From assembly GCA_041737175.1 (NCBI GenBank), contig JBGSSF010000024.1:248001-312000 (forward strand): DNA of 64,000 nt, in the 5' to 3' direction. The notes below the pieces were generated by a model. The model was given only the letters and a program-made list of their open reading frames with translations, was not told where the DNA came from and did no database searches. The stretch is from UBA5072 sp041737175 (GTDB lineage: Bacteria > Bacteroidota > Bacteroidia > Bacteroidales > UBA10428). Shown piece after piece: positions 1 to 9,228 of this stretch; the first letter of the stretch is position 1, and each line of letters begins with the position of its first letter. A program made the translations under genes and the position numbers.

Positions 1-1251
1 TCCATTCTTTTTGGTTGTATAAAACGGAATGAAAATATCTTCTATGATATCACCTGGTATTCCAACGCCATTATCTTCAACCTGAATCAAGGTGCCTTCT
101 TCACTATGGAATGCTTTCAGTTGAATTATCCCGTTTTTCTTATTGGATACAGCTGCAATGGCGTTTTTAATTAAATTGATCAGAACCTGTTCCACCTGGG
201 CATAGTCTGCAACCAAAGCCATATCATCAGGATGAACACTTGCACTAATTTTAATATTATGTGAAATACTTGACTCCATGAGTAGTTTGCACTTCTGGAA
301 CAGATCATGAATGGTGAATTTGCTGTATTCAGGTTTGGGCAGGGATGTTAAGCTTCTGTACTGATCAACAAAACCCAGCAATCCTTTACCCGTTTCTTCG
401 ATTGTGTCTAATCCCGAAAGGGTCCTGGCAATGATGTGATGATCAATTTTTTCAGGCGGAACCAGGTTTTCATTGTCCTTCCTTCTGAAATATCCTGAAA
501 TCACAGAAGTAAGAGAAGTAATCGGACTTATGGAATTCATGATTTCATGGGTTAACACCCGAATGATTTTTTGCCATGAATCCAGTTCCTTTTTATCCAA
601 TTCATTGGTGATATCCTGAAAAGAAACCAGTTTAATTTCATGGTTATCAAATTTAAATTCAGTGGCTTTTATCAGGACACTTTGTAAAAGATTGTCAATT
701 GTAATTTTATGCAGTATCTCATTTCCTGGTCTTATGGTGTTGATGATTTTAAACAGCTCATCATTCTTCATTTCAATAGATGATAATTGCCTGGGTTGTT
801 GAATGTTTAAATACCGTTTAGCGGCACGGTTATATATTTCTATTTTCCCACGATTATCAAATGATAGTAGTCCAATATCAACATGGTCAACCAGACTTCG
901 TAAAAAATGGCTTGTTCTCTCATTTTCAATTTTAACATTCTGAATGACAGTATTTAAATGATTCATACGATCATGTAATTTTCTGAATGAATTGCTTTTT
1001 GTTTCTTCCTGAAACCGGACAGAAGAGTCATGATCCTGAACAGATGAAAAGAATTTTTCAAGGTCTGCATTTGTTTTGTTGACCGTATTTACAAGTAACC
1101 AGGCCTGCAACAGGATCAGAAAAATAAAACCTGTCAGCGTATAATAGTATCCCCGGTCAAGATACTGTAAAACTATTCCTAAAAATATACTGGATATAAC
1201 AATAAGAGTCACCCGGATGAGGACATTGATGAAGAATTTATGGATTACCAT
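1..1251 (-). CDS. Two-component sensor histidine kinase, 3' end cut by window edge
   Basis: The frame runs from an ATG at 1251 off the window edge, so 417 residues are visible. Two hydrophobic segments (about residues 7-30 and 37-57) are separated by only a few residues, so there is no periplasmic sensor domain. A PAS-like stretch follows (about 115-215), then the phosphoacceptor H box with His235 in RVLTHEIMNS, an N box (LINLIKNAIAA, near 360) and a G1 box (VEDNGVGIP, near 390). The last part of the ATP lid lies outside the window. It starts 11 bases after the stop of the sigma-54 response regulator, so the two are very probably one transcript and a cognate NtrY/AtoS-like pair. The input signal is unknown; with no periplasmic domain it is likely sensed in the membrane or cytoplasm. 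Confidence 0.93.
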   Translation of the reverse strand, partial: MVIHKFFINVLIRVTLIVISSIFLGIVLQYLDRGYYYTLTGFIFLILLQAWLLVNTVNKTNADLEKFFSSVQDHDSSVRFQEETKSNSFRKLHDRMNHLNTVIQNVKIENERTSHFLRSLVDHVDIGLLSFDNRGKIEIYNRAAKRYLNIQQPRQLSSIEMKNDELFKIINTIRPGNEILHKITIDNLLQSVLIKATEFKFDNHEIKLVSFQDITNELDKKELDSWQKIIRVLTHEIMNSISPITSLTSVISGYFRRKDNENLVPPEKIDHHIIARTLSGLDTIEETGKGLLGFVDQYRSLTSLPKPEYSKFTIHDLFQKCKLLMESSISHNIKISASVHPDDMALVADYAQVEQVLINLIKNAIAAVSNKKNGIIQLKAFHSEEGTLIQVEDNGVGIPGDIIEDIFIPFYTTKKNG

Positions 1252-1262
1252 GGCTATTTTTT

Positions 1263-2627
1263 CTACAGGTTATACTTTTGCATTTTGTTGTAAAGGGTTT
1301 GTCGTGCCAGTCCCAATTCTTCGGATGCTTTCAGAATATTCCCATGATTATTCCTCAGCGCATTTTGCAGGGCTTGTTTTTCTATTTCAGTGAATGTGGA
1401 TGGCCTTTCCGGATGCGATGTTGGTTGTGCAGGATGTGAGATGATAAAGCTATCAGGCGTTAATACATCAGAATCACATAATATCACTGCTTTTTCTATG
1501 GTATGCCTTAGCTCCCTCACATTTCCCGGCCAGTTATGTCTCATGAGTTTCTCGAGGGTTTTGCTGCTGAATTTCAATTTGAATTTTTCGTATTTACCCG
1601 CGTACTCCTTTAGGAAATGTTCTGCCAGCAAAATAATATCTTCACCCCGTTCGCGTAATGGAGGTATTTCAATCACAATGGTGTTAATCCGGTAATATAA
1701 ATCCTCACGAAAGAGATTCCTGGAAACCATTTCTTCCAGGTTTTTATTGGTAGCACAGATAAGACGCACGTCAAAAGATATAGGGGTACTTGAGCCGACC
1801 TTAAAGATTACCCGATTTTGAATGGCTGCAAGCAGCTTTGACTGCATAGAAAGAGAAAGGTTGCCAATTTCATCCAAAAACAGGGTGCCACCTGAAGCCG
1901 TCTCAAACCATCCGGTTTTGTCTTCTTTGGCATCGGTAAATGCCCCTTTGATATGCCCGAACATTTCACTCTCAAACAGGGTTTCGGTAATTGTGCCAAT
2001 ATCAATGCTGACAAAAGCCTCATCAGCCCTGCGCGAATTGTTATGGATATCCTTTACAATTAATTCTTTTCCGGTTCCATTTTCGCCAATAACCAGAACA
2101 TCTGCATCTGTCCTTGCCACCTTTTTCATTACCTGCAATACATTTACCATGGCTTGTGATTTTCCTATCAACGGGCCATATGGCTTAATGATTCCCTTGT
2201 TTAGCTGTTTTTGTCTGTCACGGAGCTTTTTAATTTCAACTTTCGATTGCCTGAGTTTAAACGCAGCCAGCAGTGTGGTAATCAATTTATTATTGTCCCA
2301 TGGCTTTACTACAAAATCAGTGGCGCCTTCTTTAATTGCCCTCACAGCCAAATCGACATCGGCATAAGCAGTGATCATCACCACTATGGCGGAAGGATCT
2401 GATTTCAATATACGGTTAAGCCAATAAATACCTTCATTGCCTGTATTAACTCCTGCTGAAAAGTTCATATCCAATAAGATAACATCAAACTCATCCCTGT
2501 TTATGTAACTGATGATCTGATTGGGATTTGATATGCCTGTAATACTGTCAAATTCCGGTTCAAGCAACTGGATCAATGCTTTTAAAACCTGTTTATGATC
2601 GTCAACGATCAACAATCTGCCTTTCAT
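1263..2627 (-). CDS. Sigma-54-dependent NtrC-family response regulator
   Basis: 454 residues with the full NtrC layout. The receiver domain (1-120) has the acidic pair D9/D10, phosphoacceptor D53 and K108. The AAA+ domain (about 150-385) has Walker A GENGTGKE at 181-188, Walker B GGTLFLDEIGN at 246-256 and the sigma-54 contact loop GAFTDA at 228-233, a variant of GAFTGA. The C-terminal Fis-type helix-turn-helix is seen in ILKASEELGLARQTLYNKM. It would activate sigma-54 promoters when phosphorylated by the kinase encoded just downstream. Divergent from it is an FtsX-type permease, a plausible target. Its own upstream region carries a -7 box and a 40-base imperfect palindrome that could be an autoregulatory site. 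I found no convincing -24/-12 promoter in the intergenic region. Confidence 0.96.
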   Translation of the reverse strand: MKGRLLIVDDHKQVLKALIQLLEPEFDSITGISNPNQIISYINRDEFDVILLDMNFSAGVNTGNEGIYWLNRILKSDPSAIVVMITAYADVDLAVRAIKEGATDFVVKPWDNNKLITTLLAAFKLRQSKVEIKKLRDRQKQLNKGIIKPYGPLIGKSQAMVNVLQVMKKVARTDADVLVIGENGTGKELIVKDIHNNSRRADEAFVSIDIGTITETLFESEMFGHIKGAFTDAKEDKTGWFETASGGTLFLDEIGNLSLSMQSKLLAAIQNRVIFKVGSSTPISFDVRLICATNKNLEEMVSRNLFREDLYYRINTIVIEIPPLRERGEDIILLAEHFLKEYAGKYEKFKLKFSSKTLEKLMRHNWPGNVRELRHTIEKAVILCDSDVLTPDSFIISHPAQPTSHPERPSTFTEIEKQALQNALRNNHGNILKASEELGLARQTLYNKMQKYNL

Positions 2628-2654
2628 TTTAAAATACCTGAAATATTCTGTTAA

Positions 2655-2694
2655 TGTCTATATTATGGACATATTAATGTCCTTATTTTAGACA
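2655..2694. promoter_or_regulatory. Imperfect 40-bp palindrome, candidate operator/enhancer
   Basis: The two 20-base halves match in inverted orientation at 15 of 20 positions. Each half carries TGTCTA at the outside and GGACAT toward the centre. It lies just downstream of the -7 box that reads toward the response regulator and next to the box reading toward the permease gene. That position suits autoregulation by the NtrC-type regulator, whose family binds inverted repeats. Binding itself is inference. Confidence 0.5.
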
Positions 2695-2700
2695 AATATA
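2693..2700 (-). promoter_or_regulatory. Bacteroidota-type -7 box for the two-component operon
   Basis: Read on the minus strand this is TATATTTG, an exact match to TA-N2-TTTG, 65 bases upstream of the response regulator start. No clear -33 TTTG was seen. Confidence 0.5.
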
Positions 2701-2707
2701 GATAATA

Positions 2708-2715
2708 TATCTTTG
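2708..2715 (+). promoter_or_regulatory. Bacteroidota-type -7 box for the first permease gene
   Basis: TATCTTTG is an exact match to TA-N2-TTTG, about 155 bases upstream of the permease start and back to back with the minus-strand box. The long leader contains a heptameric repeat. Confidence 0.45.
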
Positions 2716-2823
2716 CTTTATTTCTTAAACGACTAATTTTCAGAAAGAAAAAAATACTGGTATAATACTTGAAATTAGAATTGAAATCCCTAAATTGAAA
2801 TGATTATGATCAAAACATTAATA

Positions 2824-2851
2824 AGAAATTATGAATGATAAATTATGAATT
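2824..2851. repeat. Degenerate heptamer array upstream of the permease gene
   Basis: Four successive 7-base words: AGAAATT, ATGAATG, ATAAATT, ATGAATT. Neighbouring copies differ by a few substitutions but stay in register. The same ATGAATT word recurs before the second permease gene at 6741-6754. Confidence 0.55.
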
Positions 2852-2871
2852 ATTGCCAATGTGAGTAAAAC

Positions 2872-5244
2872 ATGATCAGGAACTACTTTAAAATAGCCTT
2901 TCGAAATATTAAAAGGTATTCCGCACATTCCATTCTGAATATAAGTGGTATGGCCATAGGCATGGCTTGTGCATTTTTACTCCTTTTATGGGTGTGGAAT
3001 GAGGTCAGCTATGACCGGTTTCACAGAAATGTGGATAACTTATATCGGGTGACAAGTACAGTAAATTATGGCGGGAGAACACATCATCACGCCACCACTC
3101 CATTTCCGCTGGCCGCTGCTCTGAAGGAAGAATATCCGGAAATCATCAGGTCTACAAGATACCATAATATGCAGGTGTTTTTCAGAAAAGGAGACGATAA
3201 AATAAATGGACAATGTGCATTTATTGATAAAGATTTCTTTGAAATGTTTGATATCGGGTTTATTCATGGAGAGAAATCAACAGCTTTAACCAGACCTTAT
3301 GAAATTCTTATTACCGAAGATTTGGCATACAAATATTTCGGTGCGGAAGATCCCTTGGGAAAATCAATAACCAAATGGCCAAATGAGATATTCACAGTCA
3401 CCGGAGTGATAAAGGATGTACCACGCAATAGCCACTTTTACTTTGACTGCATTGTTTCCAATGAATTATATAGCACAAATTATGGGAAGGTCAATGCCGA
3501 CAGCTTATGGGGATGGCAAGATGTCTTCAATTATACATTTATTGAGCTTTTGGAAGGGACAGAAAGCAAATTTACTGAAGAAAAGATCAAGAACATCATT
3601 CAAAGAAAAAGGAGCGGAGCAAATGCTGAAATTTTCCTTCAAAACATCAGGGATATCCATTTGAATTCACGAAAATATGAAGGTGATATAGCAACAGGTA
3701 ATATTGAGTATGTAAAACTTGCAAGCCTGCTTGCCATATTAATATTAATCGTTGCCTGTATAAACTTTATGAATCTTCTTACCGCGCAATCATCCGGTAG
3801 GGCTAAGGAAATAGGTGTACGTAAGCTGGCAGGAGCAAACAGACAAAAAATAATGGTCCAATTTTTAGGTGAGTCACTGTTGATCGTATTTGTCGCTCAT
3901 ATCATTGCCATGATTCTGGTTGAATTGCTGCTACCCGGCTTTAATCATCTTATGCACGCAAAGTTGGAAGTCAATTACCTGAGTACAGGTTTATACGTGG
4001 GTTTATTCATTGTAGTATTATTTTGCGGATTATTGGCAGGGAGTTATCCCGCGCTGTATTTATCTTCATTAAAGCCCTTGGCTACCATCAGAGGTATGAT
4101 CGATGATAATCCGGGTAAAGCCAGATTCAGAAAAACTCTGGTTATTTCCCAGTTCGCATTGTCGTTCCTGTTTATCATATGCACTATCATTGTCAGGAAT
4201 CAGCTTGACTATATATCCAATATAGATCTTGGCCAGAACATAAATTATATAGGTTATTTTGACATCCCTGAAGGTATGCGTCGCGAAACTTTGAAAAATG
4301 AACTCCGCAACAATCCTGGTATTTTAAATGCAACAATTGCAAACACACTCACCCAAAGCATTATAAATCATCAGTTAAATATAGCGTTGAAACAGGGAGA
4401 GGATACCGTTTTTTTAAACGGGCTCAGCGCTGATAAAGATTATTCCTCAACCTTCCAGCTTGAAATAAAGGAAGGGCAATTTTTGTCTGATGATGAGTTT
4501 ATCGGAAATGAAAGCGGGGTGATCAATGTTGTGATTAATGAAAAAGCTAAGGCAATTTTAGGGATTAAAGATATTATAGGGGAAGAGCTGATTTCTGTTT
4601 CCGGAAGGAAACTCAAAATTATTGGGGTTGTGAAAGATTTTCATTACAGAACCCTGCGCTCTTCCATTGAGCCACTAATCATATTCCCATTACAGTCAGA
4701 GGCGCAAGGCGGCAAGTGTTATATCAGAATGAAACCTGATCATATCTCGTCAACCGTAAATACTGTCGGGAATATATTAAGAACCCTGAATCCTGCTTAT
4801 ACCCTGGACTTAAAATTTCTCAAAGATGATTTTGACAATCTTTACTTTGTTGAACGCATAGCGGCCATCGTGCTGGGTTATATGACGTTCCTGGCAATTA
4901 TCATCTCCTGCCTTGGGTTGATAGGATTATCCACCTTTATGACAGAGCGAAGAACAAAGGAGATTGGCATACGAAAAGCAAACGGAGCAAAGTCGGGTGA
5001 AATTTTTTCACTGTTGTCCAAAGAATATATCAAACTGGCAATGATCTCATTTGTCATTGCCAGTCCTGTTGCCTGGTATGCCACGAATATCTGGCTGCGG
5101 GGTTATGCTTACCGAACGAACATAGGTTGGTGGGTATTTGCCCTGGCATTGGTAATTGTAATGTTGATCACCTTGCTGACAGTGGGCTTTCAATCTTACA
5201 GAGCAGCTAATAAGAATCCGGTCGAAGCGTTGAGGTATGAGTAA
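2872..5244 (+). CDS. MacB/FtsX-like ABC transporter permease
   Basis: 790 residues with a duplicated FtsX layout. A first transmembrane helix (about 20-43) is followed by a MacB-type periplasmic core domain (to about 275), three helices (279-303, 331-355, 374-398), a fourth (422-441), a second periplasmic region and three final helices (666-691, 722-742, 753-776). The conserved cytoplasmic motifs AKEIGVRKLAGA and TKEIGIRKANGA precede helices in each half. Such Bacteroidota proteins work with a separate ATPase, either in mechanotransmission or in export of peptides and lipids; no ATPase gene lies in this window. The protein is paralogous along its whole length to the permease at 6804. The divergent sigma-54 two-component pair may control it. 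Substrate unknown. Confidence 0.92.
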   Translation: MIRNYFKIAFRNIKRYSAHSILNISGMAIGMACAFLLLLWVWNEVSYDRFHRNVDNLYRVTSTVNYGGRTHHHATTPFPLAAALKEEYPEIIRSTRYHNMQVFFRKGDDKINGQCAFIDKDFFEMFDIGFIHGEKSTALTRPYEILITEDLAYKYFGAEDPLGKSITKWPNEIFTVTGVIKDVPRNSHFYFDCIVSNELYSTNYGKVNADSLWGWQDVFNYTFIELLEGTESKFTEEKIKNIIQRKRSGANAEIFLQNIRDIHLNSRKYEGDIATGNIEYVKLASLLAILILIVACINFMNLLTAQSSGRAKEIGVRKLAGANRQKIMVQFLGESLLIVFVAHIIAMILVELLLPGFNHLMHAKLEVNYLSTGLYVGLFIVVLFCGLLAGSYPALYLSSLKPLATIRGMIDDNPGKARFRKTLVISQFALSFLFIICTIIVRNQLDYISNIDLGQNINYIGYFDIPEGMRRETLKNELRNNPGILNATIANTLTQSIINHQLNIALKQGEDTVFLNGLSADKDYSSTFQLEIKEGQFLSDDEFIGNESGVINVVINEKAKAILGIKDIIGEELISVSGRKLKIIGVVKDFHYRTLRSSIEPLIIFPLQSEAQGGKCYIRMKPDHISSTVNTVGNILRTLNPAYTLDLKFLKDDFDNLYFVERIAAIVLGYMTFLAIIISCLGLIGLSTFMTERRTKEIGIRKANGAKSGEIFSLLSKEYIKLAMISFVIASPVAWYATNIWLRGYAYRTNIGWWVFALALVIVMLITLLTVGFQSYRAANKNPVEALRYE

Positions 5245-5322
5245 TGAGAATAGCATAGATACAGATTACAGCCGCATACAAATGAGCGTAAAGAAAAGAC
5301 CATATCACTTATACAAACCATT

Positions 5323-5976
5323 ATGAAAAACTACAAAACTTTTCGTCTTCTGATTTTATGCACAACATTTGTACTGTTCACTCTGATGACCTTACAGGGA
5401 CAATCAGTAATTCAAGGGACCTCTGATATTTCGGTGGATGAAAACCTACTAAAAAGTTATGTTGGCCGTTACGATTATGGACAAGGTGCGGTATTGATTG
5501 TAACGCTCGAAGGCAGTCAATTGTATGCGCAACTTACAGGACAGCCGATTTTTCCCATATTCCCTTCATCAAAAGATGAATTTTACTGGAAAGTAGTGGA
5601 TGCCAGTTTGACATTTGCAACGGACGAAAAGGGAATTGTTACCCAGGCCATCCACAATCAGAACGGTAGGCAATTTGAAGCAAAAAAGTTAGCAGATGAA
5701 ACGCCTGTTGTTGTTGACCCGGCTGTATTCGATAAATATATCGGCAAATATGATGCTGGCAACAATAACATCATTGTCATTTCAAAAGAAGGTGATAAGC
5801 TATTCGGACAAGGACTTGATCTTCCAGTATATCAACTTCTACCCGCATCCGAAACCGAATATTTTTTAAGGGAAGTAAATGCTAGACTAATATTTAAGGT
5901 TGATGACAGCAGAACAGATACTATCCTGATCAATTTAAACGGAATTGAATCGACGGCAATAAAGCTTAATGAATAA
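5323..5976 (+). CDS. Secreted protein with two DUF3471-like repeats
   Basis: 217 residues. A signal peptide (about 1-27, ending near LQGQS) is followed by two copies of a module of about 80-90 residues. Each begins with a Y-x-G-x-Y-D motif (SYVGRYDYG, KYIGKYDAG) and contains F/Y-Q-L-P/F-P-x-S-x-x-E-Y/F and a later aromatic-rich strand. This resembles DUF3471, the small beta-rich module found at the C-terminus of class C beta-lactamase-like proteins. No catalytic domain is present, so it probably binds a ligand in the periplasm or at the outer membrane. It lies between the two permease genes in the same direction, 78 bases after the first. Confidence 0.6.
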   Translation: MKNYKTFRLLILCTTFVLFTLMTLQGQSVIQGTSDISVDENLLKSYVGRYDYGQGAVLIVTLEGSQLYAQLTGQPIFPIFPSSKDEFYWKVVDASLTFATDEKGIVTQAIHNQNGRQFEAKKLADETPVVVDPAVFDKYIGKYDAGNNNIIVISKEGDKLFGQGLDLPVYQLLPASETEYFLREVNARLIFKVDDSRTDTILINLNGIESTAIKLNE

Positions 5977-6046
5977 TTTAGCAATAAACTGTGAATGAGC
6001 TTATTCAAAAATTGGGTACCCAAGTCATTTAAACGCCCGCTCAGCT

Positions 6047-6727
6047 ATGAGAAACTGTAGTTTCATCGCATTCATTACCGGTATTCTTCTTACATGTGGT
6101 TCATGTGCTGAAGAAGAACTTGAAATTAAAGGAAAGGTTTTGGATGAACATACTAAAGCTGCAATTCCCAACAGAGAAATTATTATTCAAGCGTTGGTAA
6201 AAAATGATAATAAGTTCATACCGGTCTACAATGGAGAATTTTCAACCGACAGTTCAGGAAATTTCGCATATTCCCTGAGAAAAGTCAGAGATGTTTATTT
6301 GTATAACATATGTATTATTGGTGATTCGGTTTATACTTACTCAAACATCGAATTGGGTCTGACTGAACTTAAAAGATATGGTGAGTTTTTGTGTTTCAGT
6401 CTGAACAAATTAACAGATCTGACCATAAAAATTGACATGAAAGGCAGAACTCCCAACAATGATGTTCTCTATGTTTCATGGGAATCGGATGGAATAAAAG
6501 GTACGCTTCTGTATCCATATACCATAAAAAACTACGGATTCACGTCATCAAATACAGGTTTAAAATGGAATGGAGGAGATATAAAATCAGAAATTAAAAC
6601 CAGGGTATTTGCAGATAAAGAAACAATAGTAAAATGGGAAATATACAGTTATGGAAAAAGAAAGGAAGTCACCGATACAATTATCTGTATGAGAGATGTC
6701 GCTAATTATTTTAGTTTAAAATATTAA
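6047..6727 (+). CDS. Putative lipoprotein with a carboxypeptidase-regulatory-like domain
   Basis: 226 residues. The N-terminus is short and hydrophobic and ends in a lipobox-like stretch (ILLTCGSC, Cys near 20). The following segment, IKGKVLDEHTKAAIPNREIIIQA, opens like the CarboxypepD_reg beta-sandwich common in Bacteroidota outer-membrane proteins. The rest is beta-rich with no recognised catalytic motif. It sits 70 bases after the DUF3471-like gene and 76 bases before the second permease gene, so it probably belongs to the same envelope-related group. Function unknown. Confidence 0.55.
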   Translation: MRNCSFIAFITGILLTCGSCAEEELEIKGKVLDEHTKAAIPNREIIIQALVKNDNKFIPVYNGEFSTDSSGNFAYSLRKVRDVYLYNICIIGDSVYTYSNIELGLTELKRYGEFLCFSLNKLTDLTIKIDMKGRTPNNDVLYVSWESDGIKGTLLYPYTIKNYGFTSSNTGLKWNGGDIKSEIKTRVFADKETIVKWEIYSYGKRKEVTDTIICMRDVANYFSLKY

Positions 6728-6733
6728 CAAGAA

Positions 6734-6782
6734 GGAAATGATGAATTATGAATTAAAGATCAAAGACTAAAGACCTAAGACC
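6734..6782. repeat. Chain of seven degenerate heptamers upstream of the second permease gene
   Basis: Words in strict 7-base register: GGAAATG, ATGAATT, ATGAATT, AAAGATC, AAAGACT, AAAGACC, TAAGACC. The word changes midway from ATGAATT to AAAGACY, but the period does not. The array fills most of the 76-base gap before the permease start at 6804. Confidence 0.65.
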
Positions 6783-6803
6783 AGGAGTCCAAACTACTTA
6801 AAT

Positions 6804-9167
6804 ATGATAAGGAATTATTTGAAAATAGCCCTTCGAAATATCAAAAGATATCCTGCACATTCAATTCTTAACATAAGTGGTATGGCCATTGGCATGGCCT
6901 GTGCTTTATTAATTCTTTTATGGGTATACGATGAATGGAGTTACGACCGGCATTTCAAGAATGCTGAAAATTTATACCGTGTAATTGAAAATGATCCCTT
7001 AGGCGGGGAGGCCTCTCTGTTTGCTATTGCTCCGGGAGTATTGACTAAAGCGCTGAAAGAAGAATATCCTGAAATAATAAGGTCTTCGAGATACGAACCT
7101 CATTCCGAGTTAAGATTAAAAAATGGGGATGAATTTAGTCACGAAAGAGAGGTTACGGCTGTTGATAAGGACTTTTTAAAAATGTTTAATGTCGAGTTTG
7201 TTCAGGGAGATATAAATAGCGCATTAAATGAACCACACAATGTTATCCTTACTGAAGAAATGGCATACAAATACTTCGGTAACGAAGATGCGCTTGGCAA
7301 AACATTGACAGAATCGCTGGGTTATCTGGTAACTGTCACTGGAGTTGTAAAGAGGTTGCATAATAGTCATCTCCGGTTTGATTTTATAGTTCCAATTGAG
7401 TTGCTGACGGAACGAGGAGCACCTATAAATGATTGGGAGTTTCGATGTTATAATTATATTGAACTAAGTAAAGGGACTGACGGGAAAATAGTTGATAAAA
7501 AAATTCGGGAATTTATAAAAAAGCATTGCAAAGGGTCGAATTCAGAGATTTTCCTTCAAAACATCAAAAGGATTCATCTGTTTTCTTCGAGAAAATATAC
7601 TTTCGATATCAGTGGCCATGGCGATATTACCTACGTAAGGATTATGGGCCTTATTGCTGTTTTCATTCTCATGATTGCCTGTATCAACTTTATGAACCTG
7701 GCGACAGCCCAATCAGCCAGGAGAGCAAAGGAAATCGGCATACGTAAAGTAGCAGGGGCAAGCAAACGAAAGATAATTTTTCAGTTTTTAGGTGAATCCC
7801 TGTTGATTGTATTTGTGGCCCATGGTTTTGCCATGATTTTTGTTGAATTGCTGTTGCCCGGCTTTAATAATCTTGTCGGGAAAGAATTGACTGTAAACTA
7901 TCAAAGTGTCGGTTTATATATGGGTTTAATCACGGTGGTGTTGTTTTGCGGTCTGTTGGCCGGAAGTTATCCTGCATTCTATTTATCTTCTTTAAAGCCA
8001 CTGGATATAATGAAGGGTGTTATTACAAAAAATCCCGGTAATACACAATTCAGAAGAGTCCTGGTTATTTTCCAGTTTTCATTGTCGGTTCTGCTTATCC
8101 TATGCACGCTGATTGTTGGGAAACAGCTCAACTACATGCAAAATAAGAAGCTTGGATTTAATAAAGACAACATAGGTTATTTTATGTTCCCCACAGCCCC
8201 CTGGGATCCTAAACTTAAAACCGTAAAAAAGGAGCTCCTCAACAATCCGGATATCGTAAGCGCGACAAATGTTTTCTATAATTATGATAATCCTCTCAAC
8301 ATGGAGGGTACTTCGGGCGGTTTTGATTGGGAAGGAAAAAAGGATGGGGATGATGTTTTATTTTATACGCTTGGTGCTGACGAGGATTATGCCAAAACCT
8401 TTCAACTTGAGCTGAAGGAGGGGCGTTACTTTTCTTCCGAATATTCAACGGATGCTACTGCAGCCGTGATAAACGAAGAAGCTGCAAACATCATGGGTTT
8501 TAAGGATCCCGTTGGCGAAATAATAACAACTCCTCAGGGATTTAAATCAACTATTATTGGAGTTGTGAAAGATTTTCACTTTAAATCGCTGCATTATAAA
8601 ATCGAACCGCTCATTATGCAAATGGGTGAGTCTAACACTTTCTTTATCCGGATGAAACCTGAACATATCACTTCAACTGTTGAATCTATCAGGAAGATGT
8701 ATAATTCATTTAAACCTGATATTCCAATGAATTTTCATTTTTTGGATGATGATTTTGACAGTCTGTACCGGACAGAACAACGGATAAGTTTAATAGTTGG
8801 ATATTTCTCTTTCCTGGCAATCATCATATCCTGTCTCGGGCTGATAGGATTATCTTCATTTATGACAGAACGCAGAACGAAAGAGATCGGGATAAGGAAA
8901 GCGAACGGGGCAAAATCAATTGAAATATTTTCCCTATTGTCAAAAGAGTATATTCTGTTAATACTCATATCATTTTTAATGGCAAGTCCTATTGCCTGGT
9001 ATGCCATGCATACATGGATGCAAAAATTCGCCTACCGGACGAACATGAGCTGGTGGATATTTGCCTTGGCAGGGGTCATTGTAATGGTTATCACCATGCT
9101 GACTGTAGGTATTCAATCCTATAAGGCAGCAGGTAAGAATCCGGTGGAGGCGTTGAGGTATGAGTAA
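6804..9167 (+). CDS. MacB/FtsX-like ABC transporter permease, paralogue of 2872
   Basis: 787 residues, alignable end to end with the permease at 2872, including near-identical N-termini (MIRNYLKIALRNIKRYPAHS here) and the same cytoplasmic motifs AKEIGIRKVAGA and TKEIGIRKANGA. Transmembrane segments occupy the same relative positions, with periplasmic domains between helices 1 and 2 and between 4 and 5. The periplasmic parts differ more than the membrane parts, as expected for duplicates that recognise different partners. As with the first copy, no ATPase gene is present. Directly after its stop codon there is an array of five 8-base words. Confidence 0.92.
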   Translation: MIRNYLKIALRNIKRYPAHSILNISGMAIGMACALLILLWVYDEWSYDRHFKNAENLYRVIENDPLGGEASLFAIAPGVLTKALKEEYPEIIRSSRYEPHSELRLKNGDEFSHEREVTAVDKDFLKMFNVEFVQGDINSALNEPHNVILTEEMAYKYFGNEDALGKTLTESLGYLVTVTGVVKRLHNSHLRFDFIVPIELLTERGAPINDWEFRCYNYIELSKGTDGKIVDKKIREFIKKHCKGSNSEIFLQNIKRIHLFSSRKYTFDISGHGDITYVRIMGLIAVFILMIACINFMNLATAQSARRAKEIGIRKVAGASKRKIIFQFLGESLLIVFVAHGFAMIFVELLLPGFNNLVGKELTVNYQSVGLYMGLITVVLFCGLLAGSYPAFYLSSLKPLDIMKGVITKNPGNTQFRRVLVIFQFSLSVLLILCTLIVGKQLNYMQNKKLGFNKDNIGYFMFPTAPWDPKLKTVKKELLNNPDIVSATNVFYNYDNPLNMEGTSGGFDWEGKKDGDDVLFYTLGADEDYAKTFQLELKEGRYFSSEYSTDATAAVINEEAANIMGFKDPVGEIITTPQGFKSTIIGVVKDFHFKSLHYKIEPLIMQMGESNTFFIRMKPEHITSTVESIRKMYNSFKPDIPMNFHFLDDDFDSLYRTEQRISLIVGYFSFLAIIISCLGLIGLSSFMTERRTKEIGIRKANGAKSIEIFSLLSKEYILLILISFLMASPIAWYAMHTWMQKFAYRTNMSWWIFALAGVIVMVITMLTVGIQSYKAAGKNPVEALRYE

Positions 9168-9207
9168 ATATGCAAATGTGCAAATGTACTAATGTGCTAA
9201 TTTGAAA
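9168..9207. repeat. Array of five degenerate octamers after the permease stop codon
   Basis: Words in strict 8-base register: ATATGCAA, ATGTGCAA, ATGTACTA, ATGTGCTA, ATTTGAAA. The array begins at the first base after the TAA stop at 9165-9167 and fills most of the space to the convergent DUF1080 gene. No inverted partner was seen. Confidence 0.6.
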
Positions 9208-9228
9208 ATGGATCCCATTGTCCCAGAA

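Noticed and set aside
2628..2871. A sigma-54 (-24/-12) promoter next to the NtrC-type regulator
   Set aside because: No GG-N10-GC pair with the right flanks was found, so none is reported.
5237..5250. Two ATGAGTA-like heptamers at the end of the first permease gene
   Set aside because: Only two copies, partly within the coding end (ATGAGTA, ATGAGAA), so too short to call an array.
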